Part shown: positions 27,963 through 36,722 of the stretch, one piece after another | Position numbering within the stretch: the first letter of the stretch is position 1 | Layout of the letters: the number at the start of each line of letters is the position of its first letter | Origin: Phyllobacterium sp. YR531 | Lineage (GTDB): Bacteria; Pseudomonadota; Alphaproteobacteria; Rhizobiales; Rhizobiaceae | Direction: 5' to 3' | NCBI RefSeq assembly: GCF_000282595.1 | Contig: NZ_AKIZ01000022.1 | Coordinates: 372,001-436,000 of the forward strand | Length of the DNA: 64,000 bases | The notes under the pieces: generated by a model | Database searches by the model: none | Seen by the model: only the letters and a program-made list of their open reading frames with translations | What the model was told of the DNA's origin: nothing | Translations under genes and position numbers: made by a program

Positions 27963-28846
27963 TGGATTGCTTTGTCGCCGTAGAATGACTTGGAAAGATC
28001 GTGCACGGCACTTGCCGTGCGCGGTCCAAAGCCCAGCAGATATTGGCCGTCCATGCGTATGATTGCCTTGTTCGCACCGGCAGGTGTAGCAGCAACTGCC
28101 TTGTTGGCCAGCAGTTCGGTCTCGGCAGTGGCATGGTTGTCGCCACGATTCATCACGAGAATAACATCCGGATTGGCGATCAGGATGCTTTCATCACTCA
28201 GCGCCTTGTAGCCGGTAAAACCTCCTACAGCGTTCTCGGCACCTGCAAGTTTGATAATGCCATTGGCCGCCGTCTGCGTGCCCGCAGCCATGATCTTCCC
28301 GCCTTGCACGCTGAGGACAAACAGAACGCGCTTGCGCGTCTTGATGTCTTTCGTTTCCGCCTGAACAGCGGCAAGATCCGCATCCACCTTCTCGGCTAGT
28401 TTGTTTGCCTTGTCTTCCACGCCAAGCGCTTTACCAACAATCCTGATCTTTTCGGAAACGCTGGTGGCTGAGTAGTTTTCCGGTACAAAAACGAAAGGCA
28501 CGCTCGCCTTCTTCAACAGGTCAATGGCCTGCTCAGGTCCGCTGCCTTCAACGGCGATGATGGCCGTCGGGTTGATCGAAAGGACACCCTCTGGCGACAG
28601 AGCCCGCATGTAGCCCACATCAGGAAGCGCAAAAGCCTCCTTTGGATATACGCTGGTCGTATCGCGTCCTACGAGGCGGCTTTGTTCTCCAAGTGCAAAG
28701 ATGATCTCGGTAATTGAGCCGCCTATGGACACGACCCGGCTGGTATCGGCGAGAGGTCCGGAAACTTCCTCGGCAACTGCGTGACCGGCAAGAGCCAGCA
28801 TTCCGAGGAGTCCGGCCAATGCTGCAAATTTGAAAGGCTTTTTCAT
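27959..28846 (-). CDS. hmuT: Haem ABC transporter periplasmic binding protein
   Basis: A 295-residue periplasmic protein of the TroA/BtuF-like cluster. The signal peptide runs to about residue 25 (LAGHAVAEE). The binding-lobe motifs VSIGGSITEIIFALGE and AIIAVEGSGPEQAIDLL match HmuT, which passes haem to the HmuUV permease. It starts one base after hmuS and overlaps hmuU. Confidence 0.93.
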   Translation of the reverse strand: MKKPFKFAALAGLLGMLALAGHAVAEEVSGPLADTSRVVSIGGSITEIIFALGEQSRLVGRDTTSVYPKEAFALPDVGYMRALSPEGVLSINPTAIIAVEGSGPEQAIDLLKKASVPFVFVPENYSATSVSEKIRIVGKALGVEDKANKLAEKVDADLAAVQAETKDIKTRKRVLFVLSVQGGKIMAAGTQTAANGIIKLAGAENAVGGFTGYKALSDESILIANPDVILVMNRGDNHATAETELLANKAVAATPAGANKAIIRMDGQYLLGFGPRTASAVHDLSKSFYGDKAIQ

Positions 28847-28847
28847 T

Positions 28848-29906
28848 TTATGCAGCCACGCGCATCAAACGAGGCAGGCTCTCGACGAGATTGCGCCAAT
28901 CGGTACGCTCGTGATTGCCCTCATGGCGCTTGCCGAAGAACTGGATAATCATGTCGCCATCGGCACCATAGGCTTCCAGCGATGTCACATGCCCATCCTT
29001 GGTTGGTTTGCGTACGGCCCAAAGCTCGGCAATATGATCGGTCCTGAGATGCATATGGAAAGTCTCATCCATAATATTGATCCACGGTCCCATGGGCTTG
29101 ATGTTTTCAACCGGCCCGGAGTGAATCTGAATGCAGCCGCGATTGCCGACAAAGCACATGATTGGCAGTTCTTCCTGTGCCGCATGGTGCAACATTGCCG
29201 TCAGGGCATCGTTGTCCAACTGCCAGGCATAGTCCTGACCAATGACCTGAACGGCCTGATGGCGGGTCATTTCCAGAGAGTTCAGAATGCCGAAAAACTC
29301 GTGAACATCCTTCATCTGTGTCCAGCGCTCACGGAGACTGGCGGCATCAAGTTCGTCGAGTTCGTGCTTTTTCTGCTCAGGCTTTGGCAGCTCGGTTGTT
29401 TCGATGGACTGGGACTGATCTTCAAGTCTCAGCTTTGCTACCAGAGCCGCATAGGCTTCCAGATTGGATGAAGGACGCAGGTGAATTTTGTGGATCGCCT
29501 CACCTGCTGCATCGAAGAATTGCAGGCTGCGGCGGATGGCGTCGCCATCTTCTTTTTCCACGGCAAATGCATGGGTCCAGGAGTTGGGGAACAGGCGCAG
29601 GTCAATCTGCTCGCCAAGCATCATCGATGCATGCTTGCCGACGATGGGTTTGTCGTAGACTCCGATCTTTTCGTGAACCGCACTCTCGTTGCGTGTAAGC
29701 GCCATGACTTCGCCCAGTGCCTCGATTTCCGTCAGGAAAGTCTCGATCCGCGGCGAGATGCGGATGGCACTGATGCCGCAATAGGCTGCAACGAAATCTG
29801 CTTCCGAGATTTCCAGTTGCTGCGCCAGATCGCGCTCACGCATCTTGGGATTCTCTGCTCTTGCCTGGCGAATCGCTTCCGCCGTCATTTTTGTAACGTG
29901 TGTCAT
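28848..29906 (-). CDS. hmuS: Haem-degrading/haem-carrier protein
   Basis: A 352-residue cytoplasmic protein of the HmuS/HemS/ChuX family, built of two repeated halves. HemS-type proteins bind haem and pass it on or degrade it to release iron. The start at 29906 has AAGG 7 bases upstream. Motifs such as WTHAFAVEKED and GNRGCIQIHSGPVENI fit the family. It lies between hemP and hmuT in the haem operon. Confidence 0.92.
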   Translation of the reverse strand: MTHVTKMTAEAIRQARAENPKMRERDLAQQLEISEADFVAAYCGISAIRISPRIETFLTEIEALGEVMALTRNESAVHEKIGVYDKPIVGKHASMMLGEQIDLRLFPNSWTHAFAVEKEDGDAIRRSLQFFDAAGEAIHKIHLRPSSNLEAYAALVAKLRLEDQSQSIETTELPKPEQKKHELDELDAASLRERWTQMKDVHEFFGILNSLEMTRHQAVQVIGQDYAWQLDNDALTAMLHHAAQEELPIMCFVGNRGCIQIHSGPVENIKPMGPWINIMDETFHMHLRTDHIAELWAVRKPTKDGHVTSLEAYGADGDMIIQFFGKRHEGNHERTDWRNLVESLPRLMRVAA

Positions 29907-29927
29907 CTCAAAACCTTTTTTATTCAA

Positions 29928-30137
29928 TCATTTATTCAATATGAGTTTGCCTTGGCGCGTGATCTTCAAACGGTAAAGCGAGCCAGCATGTTCAATGCCG
30001 ACCTCGCTTGATCCGTCGAATAAAATGTCACTGCCAAACACTCGAATATCTGATTGTACGGGGCGGCGGTAGTCTGCTCTGATGGGTGACACATTGGGAA
30101 GGCGAACCTGCAGATCGATGATTTGGCGTCGCGACAT
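29928..30137 (-). CDS. hemP: Hemin uptake protein HemP
   Basis: A 69-residue protein ending IEHAGSLYRLKITRQGKLIL, the HemP family signature, with the preceding DIRVFGSDILFDG strand. HemP/HmuP-type proteins help switch on haem-receptor and haem-uptake genes under low iron. The start at 30137 has AAGG 9 bases upstream; a GTG at 30188 would add 17 residues but lacks a spaced ribosome site. It is the first gene of the haem operon. Confidence 0.88.
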   Translation of the reverse strand: MSRRQIIDLQVRLPNVSPIRADYRRPVQSDIRVFGSDILFDGSSEVGIEHAGSLYRLKITRQGKLILNK

Positions 30138-30198
30138 GGCAATGGGCCTTTTCGTGCCTTTTTCCAAGGGTATCGGGTGAGCGAACACCCCCTCATTT

Positions 30199-30248
30199 AA
30201 ACTTGACTACAAGTTTCATCTTTATTACTCAAACCAAATAAGAGTCAA
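30199..30248 (-). promoter_or_regulatory. Probable iron-regulated promoter of hemP-hmuSTUV
   Basis: Reading leftwards, TTGACT (30243-30248) and TAATAA (30222-30227) could be the -35 and -10 boxes, although the 15-bp spacing is short. Just downstream, AAACTTG-ACTA-CAAGTTT (30199-30216) is a perfect 7-bp inverted repeat near the expected transcription start. An Irr- or RirA-type iron regulator is the likely user; the exact consensus was not checked. Confidence 0.5.
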
Positions 30249-30323
30249 TGAGTCATGTTTCAAAATTGACGAAACTGTGATCAGAAAACGGGTGTAATCG
30301 TGCAAAAGACAGAGGGTGAATTC

Positions 30324-30773
30324 ATGAGATTTCTAGCGCGCCATTGTTATGGCCTGATCGCGGCCACGGCTTTGCTGGTCCTCGCCGCAACCGGAATTGC
30401 ACCCGCACAGGAAAATGCTGCAAAATCCACGCTGACATTGGAGCTGAACGCATTGCAGCCATCAGAAAAAGGCTGCCGGCTCACTTTTGTCGTGACCAAT
30501 AATCTGGAAGCGGCATTGGACAAGGTTGGATTTGAGATCGCCTTGTTCAATCAGGCTCAGGTTGTCGATCGCATCACGGTGCTGGACTTCAAGGAACTGC
30601 CGCAGGGAAAAACCAAAGTGCGCCGTTTCGACCTTGGCGAGCTTGATTGTACGAAAGTAACGCGCGTTCTCGTCAACGATTCGACTGAGTGCGCGGGCAC
30701 AGGCATTGACCCGAAAGCCTGTATCCGCCAGCTGAACCCGACGACAAAGTCCGGCATCCAGTTTGGAAGCTGA
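30324..30773 (+). CDS. Small exported protein of unknown function
   Basis: A 149-residue protein with a signal peptide (GLIAATALLVLAATGIAPAQ) and a mature part rich in beta strands with four cysteines (GCRLTF, ELDCTK, TECAGTG, KACIRQ) that may form disulphides in the periplasm. GAGGGTGA precedes the ATG at 30324; a GTG at 30300 is less likely. No family recognised. It is divergent from the haem operon and shares its promoter region, so iron control is possible but unproven. Confidence 0.78.
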   Translation: MRFLARHCYGLIAATALLVLAATGIAPAQENAAKSTLTLELNALQPSEKGCRLTFVVTNNLEAALDKVGFEIALFNQAQVVDRITVLDFKELPQGKTKVRRFDLGELDCTKVTRVLVNDSTECAGTGIDPKACIRQLNPTTKSGIQFGS

Positions 30774-30782
30774 TCCAAAAAA

Positions 30783-30805
30783 GAAGGGCCCTTAGTGGGC
30801 CCTTC
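30783..30805 (-). terminator. Intrinsic terminator of the sugar ABC operon
   Basis: GAAGGGCCC (30783-30791) pairs perfectly with GGGCCCTTC (30797-30805) around a 5-base loop. On the leftward strand the stem is followed by TTCTTTTTT, a classic intrinsic terminator for the sugar transporter operon ending at 30834. It may also end the rightward transcript that stops at 30773. Confidence 0.9.
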
Positions 30806-30833
30806 GCATTTCTGATATCTGATGCCGATTGGA

Positions 30834-31778
30834 TCAGAAGGGTGAATCCGGGAAGTAGAATTCAGCCGCATTGTCCTTGGTGACAAGGGTCGCATCAAGG
30901 ATGTAGCTGCCCCGTACAGGAACCTGATCGTAGAAGTTGGCTACTGTCAGTTCCATGGCTGTCGCGATCATTGATGGCGGATAAAGCACATTGATCGGTG
31001 TCATTGCATCGCCATCGGCAACACGCTTGATCATGTCCTTCATGCCCGCACCGCCGATAACCAGCTTGATATCGGTGCGTTTCGCCTGGCTGATGGCTTC
31101 AAGAACGCCAACCGCCATATCGTCATCCTGACACCAGACCGCATCGATCTTCGGGAACTTGGTCAGATAGTCCTGCATGACCTTGAAAGCATCATCGCGT
31201 GACCAGTTGCCGAACTGCTTGTCCAGAACCTTGATGCCACTGCCTGCAATCGCATCATCGAAACCCTTCTGGCGTTCTTCATCGATAACGATTGGCAGAC
31301 CGCGAATAACAACAACATCACCGGTCTTCAGTGTGTCCTTGAGATATGTACCCGCAACACGGCCAAGCTCCGGGTTGTTGCCGGCAACATAGAGGTCCTG
31401 AACTGTCGGATCAGACAGCGCACGATCCACAACCGTAACGAAAACTCCCTTTTCCTTGACCTGACGAAGTGGATCGGTCAGTTCATCGGAATTGTGCGGC
31501 AGGGTTACAAGTGCGTCCATGCCTTGGGTGGTCAGATCTTCCAGCGCATTGGCTTGTGAAGCGCCGTCCGGCGAAGTCTTCACAGTGATCTTCAGGCCCG
31601 GATGTGCCTTTTCGAGCAACTTTGCCGCGCGTTCCGCGTGATAGACGACGCCGCCTGTCCAACCGTGATCGGCAGCCGGAATCGAAACGGCGATGTTGAC
31701 CTGTTTATCCTGAGCGTAGGCGAAGGTCATTGTCGAAGCGAGTGCCGCCCCAACCAGACCCATCATAAGTTTACGCAT
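30834..31778 (-). CDS. Sugar ABC transporter substrate-binding protein
   Basis: A 314-residue periplasmic protein with a signal peptide ending TMTFAYAQ and a Peripla_BP_4 (ribose-binding-type) fold. Marks are VNIAVSIPAADHGWTGG, the first strand-loop where the sugar docks, and AVWCQDDDMAVGVLEAI. It delivers a monosaccharide or polyol to the permease encoded just upstream. It is the last gene of the LacI-controlled operon, and the high-yield binding protein is followed by a strong terminator. Confidence 0.92.
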   Translation of the reverse strand: MRKLMMGLVGAALASTMTFAYAQDKQVNIAVSIPAADHGWTGGVVYHAERAAKLLEKAHPGLKITVKTSPDGASQANALEDLTTQGMDALVTLPHNSDELTDPLRQVKEKGVFVTVVDRALSDPTVQDLYVAGNNPELGRVAGTYLKDTLKTGDVVVIRGLPIVIDEERQKGFDDAIAGSGIKVLDKQFGNWSRDDAFKVMQDYLTKFPKIDAVWCQDDDMAVGVLEAISQAKRTDIKLVIGGAGMKDMIKRVADGDAMTPINVLYPPSMIATAMELTVANFYDQVPVRGSYILDATLVTKDNAAEFYFPDSPF

Positions 31779-31881
31779 GTGTTCTCTCCCAATTTTTCGT
31801 TCGGGCCTTGGTTGCGGCTCGGTGGGTGGCCCCTTTTCCCCCGTCCCGTTAGAAGAGGCAGCCTCCCGCCCCTATTCCTTT

Positions 31882-31899
31882 GTGACCACTGGCGGTCAC
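31882..31899 (-). other. Small hairpin between permease and binding-protein genes
   Basis: GTGACC (31882-31887) and GGTCAC (31894-31899) form a 6-bp stem across the permease stop codon. The 117-bp gap before the binding-protein gene could let RNA processing raise binding-protein output. Evidence is limited to this short stem. Confidence 0.25.
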
Positions 31900-32906
31900 T
31901 TCTTCTTTTGCAGCGTCCGTTGGACAAGCATTGCAATGATAATGATCGTGCCCTGAACAGCACCGATGAGATATTCACTGACGATGTTCGAAAGCACCAT
32001 GATATTGCCGACGATCTCCAGCATGAAGGCACCGCAGATCGTGCCCCATATGCGACCAACACCACCGCGCAGCGCAGTGCCGCCGATCACCACGGCAGTG
32101 ATGGCCTGCAACTCCCATAGCATCCCGGTCGTGGTGGTCGCTGCACCGAGGCGCGGGATATAAACAATGACCGCAATCGCCACGCAAATACCTTGCAAGA
32201 CATAGGTCATTGCGCGCACGCGGTTGACGTGGATGCCCGAATATTTAGCGACGTCTTCGTTGGAGCCGACGGCGATCACATGCCTGCCGAAAGAGGTCTT
32301 GTAGAGAATGAAGGCAGCAAGAATACCAACAACAGCGATGATCCATACGGGGATCGGAAGTCCGATAAATGTGCCGGTATAGACGGGCCGGAAAAGCGCC
32401 CGCATTGACGTGGATTTCATGGCAATGGAACCGCCATCTGCAAGCCAGATTGTGACCGACCGGAAGATCGCCATGGTTCCCAGCGTTACGATAAAGGGTT
32501 CGATCCTGCCGATTGTGATGACAGCGCCATTGAGCAATCCAGCCAATGCGCCCACGCCAATGGCAACAACGACACCCACGCACAGCATCGCCATATCGCC
32601 ATCAATGGCTGCGGAGTTGAGAAACAGCAGCATGATGCCTGCAACAAGTGCCGCCATCGAGCCGACTGACAAATCAAGGCCGCCGGCGGAGATGACGAAT
32701 GTTGCACCAACGGCAATGATCGCGATGAAAGAAGATCGCGTGAGCACATTGAGCAGATTGTCGATGGACAGGAAATTCGGGTTGATGAGTGCACCAAGCA
32801 CGAATAGCGCAGCGAGCGCAAGGAATGGCGCAACGGCTGTCATGTCGAGATCAGCCAGCTTGCGGGCGAACCCGCGCGTATCGGTATTTGTCGTTGAGTC
32901 GCTCAT
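31896..32906 (-). CDS. Sugar ABC transporter permease, RbsC-like
   Basis: A 336-residue membrane protein with about ten helices of the BPD_transp_2 family. Family motifs are FVISAGGLDLSVGSMAALV in the N-terminal third and ITAVVIGGTALRGGVGRIWGT near the C-terminus. It forms the inner-membrane pore of a ribose-type importer. Start overlaps the ATPase stop (ATGA at 32903-32906). Confidence 0.93.
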   Translation of the reverse strand: MSDSTTNTDTRGFARKLADLDMTAVAPFLALAALFVLGALINPNFLSIDNLLNVLTRSSFIAIIAVGATFVISAGGLDLSVGSMAALVAGIMLLFLNSAAIDGDMAMLCVGVVVAIGVGALAGLLNGAVITIGRIEPFIVTLGTMAIFRSVTIWLADGGSIAMKSTSMRALFRPVYTGTFIGLPIPVWIIAVVGILAAFILYKTSFGRHVIAVGSNEDVAKYSGIHVNRVRAMTYVLQGICVAIAVIVYIPRLGAATTTTGMLWELQAITAVVIGGTALRGGVGRIWGTICGAFMLEIVGNIMVLSNIVSEYLIGAVQGTIIIIAMLVQRTLQKKK

Positions 32907-34453
32907 GCGTTCCCCGCACTGTAAAGCTCTGCTTCGTTGATTTTGACGCCTGTGGCGTGGACGACGATTTCTTCTTCAGTCATTGCATCTCCTGTCACCT
33001 CGCCAACAATACGGGACGAACGCATGACAAGAATGCGGTGACAGATGCCGATGAGTTCTTGCATCTCGGACGAGATCACGATGACGGATTTCCCCGCCTT
33101 GGCGAGGTCGGCAATGAATTTATAGATCTGTTCTTTCGTACCGATATCGATACCGCGCGTCGGCTCGTCGATAATGACGATACTCGGTTCGAGCAGCATC
33201 ATCTTGGCAAGCAGCAGCTTTTGCTGGTTGCCGCCAGATAGCTGGCCGGCAAGAAGGTCGCGACGGCGCGCACGTATATCAAAATCGCTGATGGCTTTGT
33301 CGAGGCTTTGATCTTCGCGCTTGCGTTCGATCAGCGGCCCTTTGGAAAACTTGTCGAGGGTCGCCAATGTCAGGTTGGTTCGCAAATCCTGTGCCAGCAA
33401 AAGACCCTTACCCTTTCGGTCTTCACTCAGATAGACAATGCCTGCGGCCATGCTGTCGCGCACTGTGTTGAATTTGGTGGGCTTGCCATTGAATACTATC
33501 TGGCCATGAGCGGTGCGAAGCCCGACAATGCCTTCAAGCAGTTCCGTACGACCGGCGCCAATCAAACCGGCAAAGCCGAGGATTTCACCTTTACGCAGAG
33601 AGAAAGATGCATCGCGGGCATAGCCTGGCACATCGAAATTCTTGACGTCGAGCACGGTTTCATGCGCGGCGGTGTCCTCACGTTCGGGATAGAGTTTTGA
33701 CATATCCCGCCCGACCATCAACCGTGCCATGTCAACGGGCTGCAATTCGGACGCGTTGCGGGTTGCAATGAGCTTACCATCGCGCAAGACTGTTATGCGA
33801 TCTGCAATGGCCGCAACTTCCGGCAGGCGATGCGAGATGTAAAGAATGGCCACGCCCTTGTCGCGCAGATCGCGGATAACCTTGAGCAGCGCATCCGTCT
33901 CAATCGGCGTCAGCGAAGCAGTCGGCTCGTCGAAAATCACAACGCGATGTGGCACCTGCAATGCGCGGGCGATCTGCACCAATTGACGTCGCGCGATGGA
34001 GAGCCGGGCTATTTGCGTGGTCGGGTCAATCTCCGCGCCGAGACTGCGGACTGCTTCAGCTGATTGCCTGTTCATTTCGCGGTCATTGACCATGAGGCCA
34101 CGCTTCAGTTCACGCCCCATGAAAATGTTCTGGGCGACGGTCAGGTCTGGCGCAAGAAGGATTTCCTGATGCACCAGAACCAGGCCGCGATGTTCCGCAT
34201 CGACCGGCCCGGCAAAGCTGACCGGCTCATTATCGATAGCGACGCTACCGCGTGTTGGCTTCAGGTGTCCGCTGAGCAGCTTCATCAGTGTCGACTTGCC
34301 CGCACCATTTTCGCCGATGATCGCATGGACCTCGCCGGGCATGATGGTCAGGCTGATATCGGTCAGCACCTCGACCGGCCCGAATGCCTTGGCAATGCCG
34401 CGCGCTTCCAGCACGGGCACGTTCGGGGCATTTAAAGGTTGGTTTGTTGCCAT
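32903..34453 (-). CDS. Sugar ABC transporter ATP-binding protein, two-domain (RbsA/MglA-like)
   Basis: A 516-residue ATPase with two fused nucleotide-binding domains, typical of ribose-type importers. The first has Walker A GENGAGKS at 47-54 and the second has the LSGGNQQKLLLAKMM signature and IVIIDEPTRGIDIG. The second Walker A is degenerate, as usual in this family (GLIGAGRTEL). ATG at 34453 overlaps the upstream stop by one base; a GTG at 34456 is also possible. Confidence 0.93.
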   Translation of the reverse strand: MATNQPLNAPNVPVLEARGIAKAFGPVEVLTDISLTIMPGEVHAIIGENGAGKSTLMKLLSGHLKPTRGSVAIDNEPVSFAGPVDAEHRGLVLVHQEILLAPDLTVAQNIFMGRELKRGLMVNDREMNRQSAEAVRSLGAEIDPTTQIARLSIARRQLVQIARALQVPHRVVIFDEPTASLTPIETDALLKVIRDLRDKGVAILYISHRLPEVAAIADRITVLRDGKLIATRNASELQPVDMARLMVGRDMSKLYPEREDTAAHETVLDVKNFDVPGYARDASFSLRKGEILGFAGLIGAGRTELLEGIVGLRTAHGQIVFNGKPTKFNTVRDSMAAGIVYLSEDRKGKGLLLAQDLRTNLTLATLDKFSKGPLIERKREDQSLDKAISDFDIRARRRDLLAGQLSGGNQQKLLLAKMMLLEPSIVIIDEPTRGIDIGTKEQIYKFIADLAKAGKSVIVISSEMQELIGICHRILVMRSSRIVGEVTGDAMTEEEIVVHATGVKINEAELYSAGNA

Positions 34454-35625
34454 CACACCTTCGTCCAGACGCCGCCAGCCTTGGAAGACTTGACCGCAGC
34501 TTCAATGAATTCCATTCCGGCAAGCCCGTCCTGCACGGTTGGGTAGATAACATCCTTGGGCAGCTTCTTGCCGTTGCGGGCAGCAAGTATTGCCTGCGCG
34601 GCTTCCGTATAGATATTGGCAAAGCCCTCAAGATAACCTTCGGGATGACCGCCGGGAACGCGGGTAACGCGGGCAGACTCGGGCGATGCACCGGCACCAC
34701 CGCGGGTCAGCAACTGCTTTGGTTTACCGAACGGCGTGTGCCAGAGATAATTCGGATCGGCCTGTGTCCATTCAAGGCCGCCCTTGGTTCCGTATATCCG
34801 CAGCTTCAGACCATTCTCATTGCCCGGCGCGACCTGACTTGCCCAGATCATGCCCTTGGCACCGCCATCGAAACGCATGAGAATCTGCACGTCGTCGTCA
34901 AGAACGCGGCCTTCGCCAAAGCTGGTCAGTTCAGCGCAAAGCTGCTTGAGCTTCAGGCCGGATACGAAACAGGCGAGATTATAGGCGTGCGTGCCAATAT
35001 CGCCGATAGCGCCGCCAGCGCCTGAACGCTTTGGATCAACGCGCCATTCAGCCTGTTTCGAGCCGGACTTCTCAGTGCTTTCCGTCATCCAATCCTGCGG
35101 ATATTCGGCCTGCACCACGCGGATAGTGCCGAGTAGGCCTTTCTCCACCATTGCCCGTGCCTGCCGCATCATCGGATAGCCGGTATAATTGTGGGTGACC
35201 ACGAACAGCTTGCCGGTTTTGTTGACCAGAGAGACAAGCTCCTTTGCTTCCTTGACCGTGGTGGTCAGGGGCTTGTCGCAGATTACATGAATACCGGCCT
35301 TGAGAAACGCTTTTGCAGCGGGTGCATGCATATGGTTTGGCGTAACAATTGAAACTGCTTCAATGCCATCCGGGCGCTTGGCTTCAGCCTTGGCCATTTC
35401 TTCAAAGGAGGTATAGGCGCGGTCATCGGCAATGCCGATTTCTCTTGCTGAGGCCTTGGCACGATCCGGGTCTGACGAGAGCGCACCTGCCACCAGTTCA
35501 AACTGGTCATCCATGCGCAGTGCGATACGATGGACCGCGCCGATGAATGCGCCCTGCCCGCCGCCGACCATGCCGATACGAATGCGGTTGCTCGCAGACT
35601 TTTCTTTCGATGCTCCAATGGCCAT
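34453..35625 (-). CDS. Gfo/Idh/MocA family sugar dehydrogenase
   Basis: A 390-residue NAD(P)-dependent oxidoreductase. The Rossmann motif IRIGMVGGGQGAFIG starts near residue 15; VSIVTPNHMHAP and the CDKPL motif (catalytic-region lysine near 118) follow; GDIGTHAYNLACF holds the conserved catalytic D and H. It probably oxidises the sugar or inositol taken up by the linked transporter. It starts 12 bases after the isomerase gene and is coupled to the ATPase gene. Confidence 0.92.
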   Translation of the reverse strand: MAIGASKEKSASNRIRIGMVGGGQGAFIGAVHRIALRMDDQFELVAGALSSDPDRAKASAREIGIADDRAYTSFEEMAKAEAKRPDGIEAVSIVTPNHMHAPAAKAFLKAGIHVICDKPLTTTVKEAKELVSLVNKTGKLFVVTHNYTGYPMMRQARAMVEKGLLGTIRVVQAEYPQDWMTESTEKSGSKQAEWRVDPKRSGAGGAIGDIGTHAYNLACFVSGLKLKQLCAELTSFGEGRVLDDDVQILMRFDGGAKGMIWASQVAPGNENGLKLRIYGTKGGLEWTQADPNYLWHTPFGKPKQLLTRGGAGASPESARVTRVPGGHPEGYLEGFANIYTEAAQAILAARNGKKLPKDVIYPTVQDGLAGMEFIEAAVKSSKAGGVWTKV

Positions 35626-35637
35626 TGCTTTACCCTC

Positions 35638-36693
35638 TTACTTCAAACCAAGAATACGGCGGTTGGCCGCGTCGTCCGTGCCGGACCCGGCAAAATCATC
35701 GAATGCCCGCTCGGTAACGCGGATCAGATGCGCATCAATGAATTGAGCACCTTCGCGCGCGCCATCCTCCGGATGCTTCAAGGCGCACTCCCATTCCAGC
35801 ACTGCCCAGCCATCGAAATCATAAGCGGTCAGTTTGGAGAAGATCGCCCCGAAATCAACCTGTCCGTCACCAAGGGAGCGGAAACGACCGGCGCGGTCTA
35901 CCCAGGATTGGAAACCGCCATAGACACCTTGGCGTCCTGTCGGATTGAATTCGGCATCCTTCACGTGGAAGGCTTTGATCCGCTCATGATAGATATCGAT
36001 GTAATCAAGATAATCGAGCTGCTGCAGCACGAAATGAGACGGATCATACAGCAGGTTTGCCCGGGAGTGATTGTTCACGCGCTCCAGAAACATTTCATAG
36101 GTAATGCCGTCATGAAGGTCTTCGCCCGGATGGATTTCGTAGGCCGCATCAACACCCTGCTCATCAAAGTAATTGAGGATGGGTGTCCAACGCTTTGCCA
36201 ACTCATCAAAAGCCGCTTCAGCCAGACCTGCAGGCCGCTGCGGGAAAGGATAAAGAAATGGCCATGCAAGTGCGCCCGAAAATGTAGGCACCACTTTGAG
36301 ACCAAGATGTTTTGAAGCCCGTGCCGCACGCTTCAACTGATCGACGGCCCATTCCTGACGTGCCGCCGGATTGCCTTGCACTTCCGGTGCTGCAAAACCA
36401 TCCATGAGTTCATCATAGACCGGATGAACAGCGACAAGCTGCCCCTGAAGATGGGTCGCGAGTTCGGTGATTGTCAGACCATGTTTTGCGGCTGTCCCCG
36501 CGATCTCATCGCAATAATCTTTGGAGTCGGAAGCTTTCTTCAGATCAATGAGACGCGCATCCCACGCCGGAATCTGAATGCCCTTATAGCCAAGTCCTGC
36601 CGCCCATCCACACATTGCATCCAATGTATTGAACGGAGCTTCATCACCCGCAAACTGTGCGAGGAAAATAGCTGGTCCCTTGATCGTCTTCAT
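35638..36693 (-). CDS. Sugar phosphate isomerase/epimerase, TIM barrel
   Basis: A 351-residue protein of the xylose-isomerase-like TIM-barrel (AP endonuclease 2) family. Metal-site motifs include YEIHPGEDLHDG (E and H), YDPSHF and AFHVKDAEFN (H, D). Such enzymes rearrange keto-sugars or inositol derivatives; with the neighbouring dehydrogenase it suggests a two-step conversion of the imported substrate. The first structural gene after the LacI regulator (29-bp gap). Confidence 0.9.
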   Translation of the reverse strand: MKTIKGPAIFLAQFAGDEAPFNTLDAMCGWAAGLGYKGIQIPAWDARLIDLKKASDSKDYCDEIAGTAAKHGLTITELATHLQGQLVAVHPVYDELMDGFAAPEVQGNPAARQEWAVDQLKRAARASKHLGLKVVPTFSGALAWPFLYPFPQRPAGLAEAAFDELAKRWTPILNYFDEQGVDAAYEIHPGEDLHDGITYEMFLERVNNHSRANLLYDPSHFVLQQLDYLDYIDIYHERIKAFHVKDAEFNPTGRQGVYGGFQSWVDRAGRFRSLGDGQVDFGAIFSKLTAYDFDGWAVLEWECALKHPEDGAREGAQFIDAHLIRVTERAFDDFAGSGTDDAANRRILGLK

Positions 36694-36722
36694 GTGTTTC
36701 CTCCCAATACCAATTGTAGCCG

